NCBI RefSeq assembly: GCF_030813795.1
Contig: NZ_JAUSUX010000007.1
Coordinates: 1-64,000 of the forward strand
DNA: 64,000 nt
Origin: Desulfofundulus luciae
GTDB taxonomy: Bacteria > Bacillota > Desulfotomaculia > Desulfotomaculales > Desulfovirgulaceae
Reading direction: 5' to 3'
The position numbers were made by a program, and so were the translations under genes. The number at the start of each line of letters is the position of its first letter. The stretch's first letter is position 1. Below the pieces are notes generated by a model. The model was not told the DNA's origin. It made no database searches and was given only the letters and a program-made list of their open reading frames with translations. Below, piece after piece: positions 8,779-17,196 of this stretch.

Positions 8779-10968
8779 TTAAACAATTAGATCACCGGGG
8801 TCGTAAACGGGCCCCACCAGTCCCAGGCGCTCGTCGTATCCCCCGGTCCAGCGGTAGAATCCCTCCCCAAGGGGCTCCAGCAGGCCCTCTTTTTTGAACT
8901 TTGCCGCTTCGTGCCGGAAGAGGCCGACCAGGTAGGGCTGCAGGCGCCGCCAGGTCGTACGGCCCGGCTGCTTCAGCCACTCCTCAAGCCGCTCACCAGC
9001 CTCACCGTACGGGACGACTACCGAAACCATCTCCTCCTCAATCAGGCGGTAAAGGCGGGCCACTTCCGGATAGTTCAAATCCTGGCGGTATTCCTGAATT
9101 CTTTTCTTATCCAGGTCCACATCCGCAAAGAGCCTACGGAAATATTGCCGGTAGAGTTCGGGATCGTGAAGGCTTTCGGCCGGGCGTCCTTTTAAAAGGA
9201 GCCGGGCTTTTTCCAGACCAGCTTTATACGGTCCCCGGGGAGCCCTGCCCTCAGCCGGCTCAAACACAACAACCCGCCCCTTGGCCAACCGCCCCTCCCG
9301 GTTGCACCTTCCGGCCGCCTGGACCACCCGGTCCAGGGGCCCTACCGCCCTAAAAACAACCGGGAAATCCAGGTCTACCCCGGCCTCCACCACCTGGGTA
9401 CTGACCAAGCGCACCGGCTTTCCTTCTTCCAGCCGGCACGATACTTCAGCCAGCACCCGGCGCCTGTGGGCCCCGCAGAGGAGTGTGGAAAGGTGAAACA
9501 CATCAGGCAAGTCGCCCAGGGCCTTAAGCAGTTCCAGCGCATCCCGGCGGGAGTTGAGAACCACCAGCACTTGCTGCAATTCCCGGATCTCACCCGCCAG
9601 GTCATCCCACGAGAGCGGTTCATCCCACAGCTCGTAATCCACCCTTTTCAGCCGCTGGAAATGTTCACGGTACCGGGGCACGATCTCACGCACCTCAAGA
9701 CCGTAAAACTCCCGGAGGTAAGGCGTATCGTCAAAGGCCGGCTGGGTAGCAGTGGAAAGGACCAGGGTTACCCCATAGTCCTCCACCAGTGCCCTCAAAA
9801 CATCCAGGGTAGGCTTGAGGATTTCGGGAGGCAGGGCCTGCACTTCGTCCAGGAGGATGATGCTCCGGGCCAGGTTGTGCAGCTTGCGTGCCCGGGCGGG
9901 ACGATTGGTAAAAAGGCTTTCAAATAATTGAACTGTAGTGGTAACTATCAATGGAGCGTCCCAGTTTTCAGCCGCCAGGCGTAGCCGCAAAGCCAATGGG
10001 TCCTGTCCTTCGTCTTCGGGCACGGGCACCTGGCTGTGATGCTCCAGGACGGCTTCATTCCCCAGCATTTTCCGGTAAACATCCGCCGTCTGCTCGATAA
10101 TGCTTGTATAAGGAATAGCCACAATCACCCGGCGCTTGCCGTGCAACACGGCGTGCTTCAGAGCGAAGGCCAGGCCGCTCCTCGTTTTCCCGCCGCCGGT
10201 GGGCACGGTAAGGCGCCAGACGCCGGGCGGACCTTCGGCGGCCCGCAGACAGGACTCGTAAACCTCGCGGCGGACCCGGTTTGTAGGAGTATCTGCATCC
10301 CGGGTCGCAAGAAACGACTCCTGGTTTTTCACAAACCGGGTCCAGAGCTCGGGGATTTCCGGCCAGCCTCTTCTCACCTGTGCCGGCTCCGGAGCGAAGT
10401 GCGCCTCCGTGTCCAGGTAATCCGCGTCCACCAGGGCAGAAAAGAGCATACGGATGAAAAATTCGCGGCGGGTGTCCCGGGCGGGGAGTGGACGAAGAGG
10501 GGGAGGCTTGGGCAGCGTTTCAATCCTCATCCAGTGTAAAAACCGGGTGCAAAATATCGAAAGAGACTCAGAGTTCTTTTGCAAGAATTCCTCCAGATCC
10601 TGAGCCAGGCGGCCGGCAGCGGCAAGCCCGGAGTGGTGGCCGCAGACGGGCAGGGCAATATCCTTCCAGCCTTCCGGGTCTTTTGCCCCTTTGCATAAAA
10701 GACGGTAAATCAGGGCGGCCCCCCACACAGCATGCGGCACGCGGGGATATTTTTCCCCCCGGTACTGCGCCTGCAGGTATTCTTGAAAGGAGGGATTGAA
10801 CTTCCCCAGGTCATGAAAGAGGCCGGCCCAGGCAGCATGGGCTTCACCGCCGAAGGGCCGGGCGAAGGCAGACGCTTGCTCAGCTACTTTCTGCAGGTGA
10901 GAGACCAGATCGTGCCAAACCTTCTGCGCATTTGGCGTATGAGCATAATAGTGAAATATATGTTCCAT
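8779..10968 (-). CDS. cas3: CRISPR-associated nuclease-helicase Cas3 (type I-C)
   Basis: Cas3 is recruited to target-bound Cascade, unwinds the DNA and degrades it. From the ATG at 10968 (GGAAGTGGAG upstream) the protein has 729 residues. The N-terminal HD nuclease shows H52-D53 in FHDLGK and H111-H112 in GHHSG. The SF2 helicase shows GGGKT (258-262), DEVQ (374-377), STATQPAF and QAAGRCNREG. Residues 139-151 are encoded by a diverged CRISPR repeat within the HD-domain region. The frame is open upstream to 11031 through another repeat, but the ribosome-binding site favours the shorter start. It is the first gene of the cas operon. Confidence 0.96.
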   Translation of the reverse strand: MEHIFHYYAHTPNAQKVWHDLVSHLQKVAEQASAFARPFGGEAHAAWAGLFHDLGKFNPSFQEYLQAQYRGEKYPRVPHAVWGAALIYRLLCKGAKDPEGWKDIALPVCGHHSGLAAAGRLAQDLEEFLQKNSESLSIFCTRFLHWMRIETLPKPPPLRPLPARDTRREFFIRMLFSALVDADYLDTEAHFAPEPAQVRRGWPEIPELWTRFVKNQESFLATRDADTPTNRVRREVYESCLRAAEGPPGVWRLTVPTGGGKTRSGLAFALKHAVLHGKRRVIVAIPYTSIIEQTADVYRKMLGNEAVLEHHSQVPVPEDEGQDPLALRLRLAAENWDAPLIVTTTVQLFESLFTNRPARARKLHNLARSIILLDEVQALPPEILKPTLDVLRALVEDYGVTLVLSTATQPAFDDTPYLREFYGLEVREIVPRYREHFQRLKRVDYELWDEPLSWDDLAGEIRELQQVLVVLNSRRDALELLKALGDLPDVFHLSTLLCGAHRRRVLAEVSCRLEEGKPVRLVSTQVVEAGVDLDFPVVFRAVGPLDRVVQAAGRCNREGRLAKGRVVVFEPAEGRAPRGPYKAGLEKARLLLKGRPAESLHDPELYRQYFRRLFADVDLDKKRIQEYRQDLNYPEVARLYRLIEEEMVSVVVPYGEAGERLEEWLKQPGRTTWRRLQPYLVGLFRHEAAKFKKEGLLEPLGEGFYRWTGGYDERLGLVGPVYDPGDLIV
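10517..10553 (-). repeat. CRISPR repeat embedded in the cas3 coding sequence
   Basis: This 37-nt segment matches the array repeat at both ends: on the minus strand it begins TTTGCACCCGG and ends with the unchanged 11-nt handle AGGATTGAAAC. The stem has one mismatch and one G-U pair. It is read in frame as Cas3 residues 139-151, before the PPPLRPLP linker. No second repeat lies a spacer-length away. Confidence 0.85.
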
Positions 10969-10980
10969 GCTCCACTTCCC

Positions 10981-11017
10981 GGTCCAATCCTCACCCGGCA
11001 TGAAAACCGGGCGCAAC
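10981..11017 (-). repeat. CRISPR repeat in the cas3 mRNA leader
   Basis: A 37-nt diverged repeat lies 13-49 bases upstream of the cas3 ATG. All eight stem pairs persist, two as G-U, and the handle is AGGATTGGACC. Its 3' end abuts the cas3 ribosome-binding site. Confidence 0.85.
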
Positions 11018-11154
11018 TTTTTTATGAACAAAATTCGACCCAGTACAGGCTAACTCCTCCTTTTCAGGTTAAGTTTTCCACGGAAGAACAAAAAATTTGC
11101 AGGCTTATGTTTTGCGGGCCTGCAACTTGCTCCGAGAGCCGATCAAAAATGAAG

Positions 11155-11184
11155 ATTATACTATTGACATCATGTACTCAACAA
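11155..11184 (-). promoter_or_regulatory. Candidate promoter of the cas operon
   Basis: On the minus strand TATAAT (11160-11155) has TTGTTG 18 bases upstream (11184-11179). Transcription from here would give a leader of about 180 nt before cas3 containing the repeat at 10981-11017. The -35 match is weak (three of six), so this is tentative. Confidence 0.4.
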
Positions 11185-11231
11185 AACCGCTTTGATATAA
11201 GTCGAGATGTACCACAAAAATTGAAATACCA

Positions 11232-11260
11232 TTGCCTTCTATATACTTTAGGGATATAAT
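11232..11260 (+). promoter_or_regulatory. Candidate promoter of the MFS transporter gene
   Basis: TTGCCT (11232-11237) and a perfect TATAAT (11255-11260) are separated by 17 bases, about 50 bases upstream of the transporter start. It is divergent from the cas promoter. Confidence 0.5.
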
Positions 11261-11312
11261 ATTTAACGTTCTTAAGTAATCCATATTAATCGGACAGGAA
11301 GGTGAATTTGGG

Positions 11313-12824
11313 TTGCTCAGAGTTTTGAAGGGCGATAAAAGGAGATTGCTGATGGTAGCCCTGCTGATTACCATGTTGACTTCCGCCGTAAACCAAACAG
11401 TGGTAGCAACCGCCATGCCCCGGATAGTTGCCGATCTGGGTGGACTGGACTTCTATAGCTGGCTGGCCACCGCCTACATTCTTACCTCAAGCGTGGTGGT
11501 ACCCCTGGCCGGAAAGTTCTCCGACCTCTGGGGACGGCGGCCTTTTTTCCTGGCCGGGGTAACTCTTTTTTTACTGGGTTCCTGGGCTTCCGGTCTGGCC
11601 CATAATATGCACTGGCTCATTGCCGCCCGGGCCGTGCAGGGCCTGGGCGGCGGCATGTTAATGGCCATGAATACCATTACCATCGGGGATCTTTTCCCAC
11701 CGGCCCAGAGGGGACGCTGGCAGGGGATAATGATGAGCGTATTTGCCCTGGCCACCCTCCTGGGTCCCACTCTCGGCGGGTGGATTACGGACCACTGGAG
11801 CTGGCGCTGGGTCTTTTACGTAAGTACCCCCTTCGGTTTCCTTTCGCTGGTCCTGCTTTTTTATGCCCTGCCGCCTAACCGGGCAGCACATAAACCACGG
11901 GTCAACTACTGGAGTCCGGTGTTATTGACTGTTTCCGTGGTTGGTCTGTTGCTGGCACTGACCTTTGCCCAGCAGGATTTGAGCTGGGCCACCCACCGTG
12001 TGTTACTTGGCTTTGCAGTGGCAGGAGTGTCCGGTATCCTTTTTGCCCTGGCGGACAGCCGGGCTGAAGAACCATTACTCCCACCCTGGCTCTGGAGGAA
12101 CAACATTTTCGTTGTTTCTACCATAACCCTTTTTTTAGTTACCCTGGGCATGTTTGCCATTACCCTTTATTTGCCCATGTACCTGCAAATCGTGACGGGT
12201 GTAAGCGCGACATACTCCGGTACATTGCTTACGCCCATGATGCTTTCGGTCATGATTGCAGCGGTGGTCAGCGGACAACTGATTTCCCGGTTGCGGCACT
12301 ATAAAATCTTCGCCGTATCCGGCCTGGCCGTTGCCACTGTCGGCATGTTTTACCTGGGGCGGCTGCCCGTCGATGCCACCCATGCCATGGTCGTCGCCGG
12401 CATGATTATCAGCGGTACCGGAATGGGTATAGCCATGCCCACCTTTACCGTGGCCGTACAAAATACCGTGCGCCGCACGGAGTTGGGAACAGTTACGGCC
12501 GCTTCCCAGTTGTTCCGCAGTATTGGCGGCGTTTTTGGTAGCGCTCTCACCGGCAATATTGTTTTGACCGATTTAAGCCACCGTCTGGCGGGTCTTTTGC
12601 CACCCGGTGCACCGGCAAAAGTTGACCCCGGTCAGGTCCTGGGCCGTTTGATGCAGATGCCCGGCGATCCCCGCCTGTCCCTGCTGAAACATGCTTTTTC
12701 TCTCAGTATTACCCACGGTTTTTTCATCGGAGCTATCCTTTTGACGGGGGGTCTGATGGCTTCCCTGTTTCTCGAGGACCGGGAATTAAAGGCGCGGTGG
12801 GATGACCAGCCGGCAATGGAATGA
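11313..12824 (+). CDS. MFS drug exporter, 14-TM DHA2 (EmrB/QacA) type
   Basis: This 503-residue integral membrane protein is probably a proton-driven exporter of toxic compounds. It has the usual MFS motif A-like segment GKFSDLWGRRPFFLAG after the second membrane helix, the antiporter motif region ALATLLGPTLGGWI around helix 5, and enough hydrophobic stretches for 14 helices. The start is a TTG with AGGAAGGTG eight bases upstream, giving a short cytosolic lead before the first helix. An ATG at about 11352 is the alternative. It is a single gene divergent from the cas operon, and its substrate cannot be told from sequence. Confidence 0.9.
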   Translation: MLRVLKGDKRRLLMVALLITMLTSAVNQTVVATAMPRIVADLGGLDFYSWLATAYILTSSVVVPLAGKFSDLWGRRPFFLAGVTLFLLGSWASGLAHNMHWLIAARAVQGLGGGMLMAMNTITIGDLFPPAQRGRWQGIMMSVFALATLLGPTLGGWITDHWSWRWVFYVSTPFGFLSLVLLFYALPPNRAAHKPRVNYWSPVLLTVSVVGLLLALTFAQQDLSWATHRVLLGFAVAGVSGILFALADSRAEEPLLPPWLWRNNIFVVSTITLFLVTLGMFAITLYLPMYLQIVTGVSATYSGTLLTPMMLSVMIAAVVSGQLISRLRHYKIFAVSGLAVATVGMFYLGRLPVDATHAMVVAGMIISGTGMGIAMPTFTVAVQNTVRRTELGTVTAASQLFRSIGGVFGSALTGNIVLTDLSHRLAGLLPPGAPAKVDPGQVLGRLMQMPGDPRLSLLKHAFSLSITHGFFIGAILLTGGLMASLFLEDRELKARWDDQPAME

Positions 12825-12937
12825 AGGTTGCCGGCAGGATTGCACTTGTTTTAGTGCAGGGAAGGAAAAATCAACCTGCCTGACGAATGGTTTTAAAAGG
12901 CAGTTAATGCTAATAAAAGGAGGCGGTCAATTAAGAC

Positions 12938-13519
12938 ATGGGTGCCAAAAAAATTCTGATGCTTGTCGGCGATTATGTGGAGGACTACGAAGTAATGGTG
13001 CCGTTTCAGGCGCTGCAGATGGTCGGGCACACCGTTCACGCGGTCTGCCCCGGAAAGAAGGCCGGGGAGAAAGTACGCACGGCCGTGCACGACTTCGAGG
13101 GGGATCAAACCTACAGCGAAAAGCCCGGCCATAACTTCACCCTGAATGCTTCTTTTGATGAAGTGAAGGCGGAAAATTACGACGCCCTGGTGATACCCGG
13201 CGGGCGTGCGCCGGAGTACATCCGACTGAATCCCGCGGTGCTGGAAATAGTCCGGCACTTTGCCGGAGCCAACAAGCCCATCGCCGCCATTTGCCACGGC
13301 ATACAGGTACTGGCGGCGGCAGGTGTGCTCCATGGGAAAACCTGCACGGCCTACCCGGCGGTAAAACCCGAAGTGGAAAATGCAGGAGGCAAATGGGTGG
13401 ATGTAGAGGTAAGCGGGGCTTGCGTTGAAAGCAACCTGGTCACCGCACCAGCCTGGCCCGCCCACCCCGGGTGGCTTGCAAAATTCCTCAAGCTCCTGGG
13501 AACAAGGATCGAACCGTAA
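12938..13519 (+). CDS. DJ-1/PfpI family protein (protease/deglycase-like)
   Basis: The 193-residue protein belongs to the class I glutamine-amidotransferase-like DJ-1/PfpI family. The nucleophile is the Cys of [10 protein letters not shown], in the nucleophile elbow, and the acidic partner is in the N-terminal GDYVEDYEV segment. Family members act as cytosolic stress proteins, described as intracellular protease or protein/nucleotide deglycase. GGxxxPEYIR after the VIPGG strand is typical. AAGGAGGCGG lies before the ATG. It is followed by a strong terminator, so it is probably monocistronic. Confidence 0.92.
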   Translation: MGAKKILMLVGDYVEDYEVMVPFQALQMVGHTVHAVCPGKKAGEKVRTAVHDFEGDQTYSEKPGHNFTLNASFDEVKAENYDALVIPGGRAPEYIRLNPAVLEIVRHFAGANKPIAAICHGIQVLAAAGVLHGKTCTAYPAVKPEVENAGGKWVDVEVSGACVESNLVTAPAWPAHPGWLAKFLKLLGTRIEP

Positions 13520-13533
13520 GAAGCCCAAGGATG

Positions 13534-13568
13534 AGAGGAGCCCGGCCTGCAAAGGGACTCCTCTTTTT
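13534..13568 (+). terminator. Rho-independent terminator after the DJ-1 gene
   Basis: AGAGGAG (13534-13540) pairs with CTCCTCT (13558-13564), followed by five T residues. Confidence 0.8.
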
Positions 13569-13655
13569 GTTACGACCCGGGAAGGGTTTTTAAAACCTTT
13601 GCAGAAAATTTCCTTGTCTAGTTGCCGGACTGGAGAAGAGAGGAGTCCTGTGCGC

Positions 13656-14798
13656 ATGAAGGTGGGTGTGGGGTATAGTTTACATCCGGACTCCCGGGAA
13701 GCCGCAAGGAAGGCGGCACGGTTCGCCATGGCCCGATCGGGACCGCCCGCCCTCACATTTCTGTTTACCACCGAAGGGTACAATCAGGAAGAGATCCTCG
13801 AAACAGTGATGGCCGAAACGGGGACTCCAAAACTAGTCGGCGCGTCCGGAGCGGGAATCATCACGGCAGAAGGGATCAAAAAGCACGGTGTGGAAGTGGT
13901 GACGCTCGCCGGTGAAGGGATCACGGCCAGGACGGCCCTGGTGGAAATGCTGAGCGAACGGGCCGACGAAACGGGCAGGGAACTGGCCGAAAGACTCCTA
14001 AGCGGGCCGGCTCCAGGCGAAGGCACTGTATTTGTATTTCCCGACGGCCTGGCGGGCAACATTGCGCGCATGCTACGCGGTATTTACGACGTACTGGGCC
14101 CCCGGTTTACATATGCAGGCGGGGGAACCGGAGATAATATGCGCTTTTTCAGGACATACCAGATGACCGAAACCGGCGTGACCAGCGGCGCGGTAGCGGC
14201 AGCCCTGGTTGCCGGCTTTTCCTTTGCTACCGGCATCGGTCACGGCTGGGAGCCTTTCGGTCCTCCGCTGCTCATCACCAGGACAAAGGGCAAGGTTGTC
14301 TTTGAAATTGACGAGCAGCCGGCCTTTCGGGTCTACTCGCGCCGGCTCGGGGGGATAACGGGCGAAAAGTTTCCCGACTGCGCCGTCCGCCACCCGCTGG
14401 GGGTACCGGATTTGAGCGGAAGATTCATTATCCGCGATCCTTTCAAACTGGGTGCAAACGATTCGATTGAATTTGTCACAGAAGTGCCTTACCGTGCCGT
14501 GGCCTACCTCATGCGCTATACCAGTCCCGAAAGCCTTATGCGGGCGGCCCTCGAAGCAACAGTGCAGGCCAGGAATTCTGTGAAATTTCCCGGGTTTGCC
14601 CTGATCTTCAACTGCGTATCCCGTTTTCTGTTAATGGGAGAACATGCAGACCGGGAACTGGAAGATATCCGGAATACACTGGGCGGGTTGCCGGTGGCGG
14701 GTTTTCTGACTTTTGGGGAAGTGGGCAGTTACTCCAGCGGCCCCCCACTCTTCCACAACAAAACTTTCCTCTTCGCCATGGGAGGGACGTCTTTTTGA
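13656..14798 (+). CDS. FIST sensory domain protein
   Basis: The protein (380 residues from the ATG at 13656) has FIST_N then FIST_C organisation: MKVGVGYSLHPDSREA opens the N domain, with LVGASGAGIITAEG in the middle, and the C domain spans roughly residues 225-370 (RDPFKLGANDSIEFVTEVP, FNCVSRFLLMGEHADREL). FIST domains are cytosolic small-ligand sensors, thought to bind amino acids, and are usually coupled to signalling outputs. AGGAG precedes the start. A GTG six bases upstream is equally possible. The open frame further upstream lacks support. The stop overlaps the next gene, a GGDEF/HD-GYP protein, so the pair probably forms a two-protein sensory unit. Confidence 0.9.
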   Translation: MKVGVGYSLHPDSREAARKAARFAMARSGPPALTFLFTTEGYNQEEILETVMAETGTPKLVGASGAGIITAEGIKKHGVEVVTLAGEGITARTALVEMLSERADETGRELAERLLSGPAPGEGTVFVFPDGLAGNIARMLRGIYDVLGPRFTYAGGGTGDNMRFFRTYQMTETGVTSGAVAAALVAGFSFATGIGHGWEPFGPPLLITRTKGKVVFEIDEQPAFRVYSRRLGGITGEKFPDCAVRHPLGVPDLSGRFIIRDPFKLGANDSIEFVTEVPYRAVAYLMRYTSPESLMRAALEATVQARNSVKFPGFALIFNCVSRFLLMGEHADRELEDIRNTLGGLPVAGFLTFGEVGSYSSGPPLFHNKTFLFAMGGTSF

Positions 14799-16573
14799 TG
14801 AACTCCAGTGCGCTGGAGCTGGCCTTTCTGTACGAGGTTTCCTCGCTTGCCTGGCCCGGTTCAGAAGCAGACCTTTTCGATGAAGTAATAGAAAAAGCGG
14901 TGCGGCTTTTCGGGGTCCAGCGGGCAGCCCTTGTCCTCCACGACGACACAGGGCAGTCTACCTGCCATACCTGGGGCTTCGGCCAGAACAAAATAAACGT
15001 TCTCAAGGAACGGCCCTGGCAGAACCGGGATCCGGGGAGGGTCTATCTTAAGGAACTGGGGAGCCCTCCCCTGGGGAATCTTTACCTTGAAAGAAACGAA
15101 GATTTCCTGGAGAACGAACGCCGCCTGCTGGACGTGTTTTCCGGGCGGCTGGCAAATATTCTGCAGCTCCACATCTGGGAGAGGAAAACCAGAAAGCTGA
15201 GAGAACGCTTCCGGCTGGTTTTCGAAAACATGCCCATGGTGGGTGCCCTATCCTTTGACCGGGAGGGAAGGATTTTACACTACAACCGGGAAGTGCAGAA
15301 AATCCTCGGCCAGGGTGTGCTGCCAAAGGACGGGGACTGGTTCACCCGGATCAGGCCTGCGGCCGATTTTCAAAAGCTCCTGACCCGGACGTGGGAAACC
15401 GGTCAGGTTGTCGGGCCCGGGGAATGGCAGATTCAAACGCCGGAGGGAGACCTGCGGTGGGCGCTTTTAACCCTGGTCCCTGTGAAGCAGGACGAAAAAG
15501 TGGAAGAGGTTTTCTGCATGATCATAGACATAACCGGGCGAAAGCAAATGGAGGAAGAACTCAGGCGTCTGAGCGCTTTTGACAGCCTGACCGGCCTTTA
15601 TAACCGCAATTATTTCGAGCAAAAAATCCGCCAGCTGGATGAAGAGGGCGTGCGGCCGGTAAGCGTCATTGTGTGTGACGTAGACGGGTTGAAGCCGGTC
15701 AACGACTGCCTGGGTCACAGGCAGGGGGACGAGTTGCTTCAAAAGGTTGCCGCCCTGATCCGCGAAGTATTCCCCGGAGAAGAGGCCTTCCGGGTAGGCG
15801 GCGACGAGTTTGCCGTCATCCTGCCGGCAAGGGACAGGGAAGCGGCACAAAAAGCCTGCTCGATCTTAGTTGAAACCCGGGAGAAGTTCAACATGGGGCA
15901 CACTGTCGTACCGCTCAACATTTCCGCCGGGGTGGGTGTTACGGAGAATCCCCGCAGGTCCGTTTACGACGCTTACAAGCAGGCAGACGATGAAATGTAC
16001 CGTGACAAGTTACAGCGCTGTGCTGCAGAGAGGTACGATATCGGCCGTTCCATCCTGGCAGCGCTTTTCAGGAATTACCCCCACATCGAAAGGCATGCCG
16101 GGCGGGTTAAGGAACTGGCAAGGCTACTGGGGGAGGCAGCAGGCCTTTCCACGGAGGAGATGGACAACCTGCTCCTGCTGGCCGAGGTGCACGACATTGG
16201 AAAGGTGGGCCTCCCGGATCACATCCTGCGTAAAAATGAATCACTCACAAAAGAAGAAGAGGAAGAAATGAAACGCCACTGCGAAGTGGGATACCGGATT
16301 GCCAGGTGCTCACCCGGACTGACCCCGGTGGCCGAGCTAATCCTGCAACACCACGAGTGGTGGGACGGGCGGGGGTACCCGCAGGGTTTAAAGGGGGAAG
16401 AAATCCATCTCTTAAGCCGCATTCTTGCCATAGCCGACGCCTACGAGACCATAACCGCCGTGCGGCCCGGCAAAAAAGTCATGTCCGCCGAGGAAGTGAT
16501 GACAGAACTCAAGCAAGGGGCAGGAACCCGGTTCGACCCTCACCTGGTGGGAATTTTCCTTAAACTGCTGTAA
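14798..16573 (+). CDS. GAF/PAS/GGDEF/HD-GYP cyclic-di-GMP enzyme
   Basis: The 591-residue cytosolic protein combines both sides of c-di-GMP turnover. A GAF-like region occupies about 1-125, a PAS domain about 130-250, GGDEF about 255-405 with an intact FRVGGDEFAVIL, and HD-GYP about 415-590 with HDIGKVGLPDHIL and HHEWWDGRGYP. No RxxD inhibitory site is seen before GGDEF, so product inhibition may be absent. The ATG overlaps the FIST stop. A TTG immediately before it is closer to the GGAGGG ribosome site. FIST sensing probably feeds into this enzyme, but which activity dominates cannot be told. Confidence 0.93.
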   Translation: MNSSALELAFLYEVSSLAWPGSEADLFDEVIEKAVRLFGVQRAALVLHDDTGQSTCHTWGFGQNKINVLKERPWQNRDPGRVYLKELGSPPLGNLYLERNEDFLENERRLLDVFSGRLANILQLHIWERKTRKLRERFRLVFENMPMVGALSFDREGRILHYNREVQKILGQGVLPKDGDWFTRIRPAADFQKLLTRTWETGQVVGPGEWQIQTPEGDLRWALLTLVPVKQDEKVEEVFCMIIDITGRKQMEEELRRLSAFDSLTGLYNRNYFEQKIRQLDEEGVRPVSVIVCDVDGLKPVNDCLGHRQGDELLQKVAALIREVFPGEEAFRVGGDEFAVILPARDREAAQKACSILVETREKFNMGHTVVPLNISAGVGVTENPRRSVYDAYKQADDEMYRDKLQRCAAERYDIGRSILAALFRNYPHIERHAGRVKELARLLGEAAGLSTEEMDNLLLLAEVHDIGKVGLPDHILRKNESLTKEEEEEMKRHCEVGYRIARCSPGLTPVAELILQHHEWWDGRGYPQGLKGEEIHLLSRILAIADAYETITAVRPGKKVMSAEEVMTELKQGAGTRFDPHLVGIFLKLL

Positions 16574-16699
16574 AACCCCTCTGCTGCTTTCAGTGATACC
16601 ATAGAACCGTGAAAAAATTCGCATGTATCTAACTATGCTGGCTACATCCACTATCATCATTTTTCTACTTCCTCGTCCAACCGTACGGTCAATACCATT

Positions 16700-17134
16700 T
16701 GCAGGACAACTACCAGACCAAAGTGCCACCGTTCCTCCCACACTAGATTTTTCTAGATACAGCTTTGCAAATTCAGTAAACAGATAAAAGGCAAACTGCC
16801 AGTTCCCCTCCTGCTCGACGCCCCATCGGTGCGCCTCCTTCCCGGGGGCCACGTGGGTACGCGCCAGGCAGCCTACCTCGTCGCCACGGTGGCTAACCGC
16901 GAACGCCGGTCCCGCGGCAATGTTTGTCACACGCACCACGTCCGGCGGGACTTGGGCACCGAAAGTGGCCTCAAGTGCGCCAACTGCCGGCCAGACGAGC
17001 GCCTTCGGGTGTTCCAGGTACCACGCCGCTCTCTTGTATTCGCTGTGCCCGGCGGCCGCCAGGTAGTTCTCCACCACCGCTTCCGGCCGGTCCGGCACCG
17101 CACCCCCGGTTGCCGGCTGGCTACCGCCCGGCAC
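16700..17134 (-). pseudogene. Truncated secreted-protein remnant, function unknown
   Basis: A minus-strand frame starting at a GTG at 17134 looks protein-like for about 145 residues (segments PDRPEAVVENYLAAAG, AAWYLEHPKAL and WGVEQEGNWQFAFY). After that it loses any protein-like composition and runs into the 3' end of the GGDEF/HD-GYP gene. There is no ribosome-binding site or signal peptide, and the start lies just past the terminator hairpin of the chemoreceptor gene. I read it as the middle of a lost gene. I do not recognise the family. The rest of the interval down to 16574 shows no gene. Confidence 0.35.
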
Positions 17135-17140
17135 TTTTAA

Positions 17141-17172
17141 GGGCTGACCGGGGGTGCACTTCCGGTCAGCCC
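17141..17172 (-). terminator. Terminator-like hairpin after the chemoreceptor gene
   Basis: A perfect 11-bp stem (GGGCTGACCGG / CCGGTCAGCCC) with a 10-nt loop lies 25 bases past the chemoreceptor stop. The minus strand continues TTAAAAG, a weak U tract. Confidence 0.55.
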
Positions 17173-17196
17173 ACCATCACTACACCAACACTATCC

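Noticed and set aside
11164-11197. TTGACA at 11164-11169 as -35 of the MFS promoter
   Set aside because: The nearest -10-like sequence is 22 or more bases away; the TTGCCT/TATAAT pair further downstream fits better.
13425-13655. N-terminal extension of the FIST protein overlapping the DJ-1 gene
   Set aside because: The extension covers the DJ-1 terminator and reads as low-quality sequence; a good ribosome site precedes 13650/13656.
16412-17134. A 240-codon minus-strand gene
   Set aside because: Its last third is antisense to the HD-GYP gene and it has no start signals; only the upstream part is listed, as a remnant.
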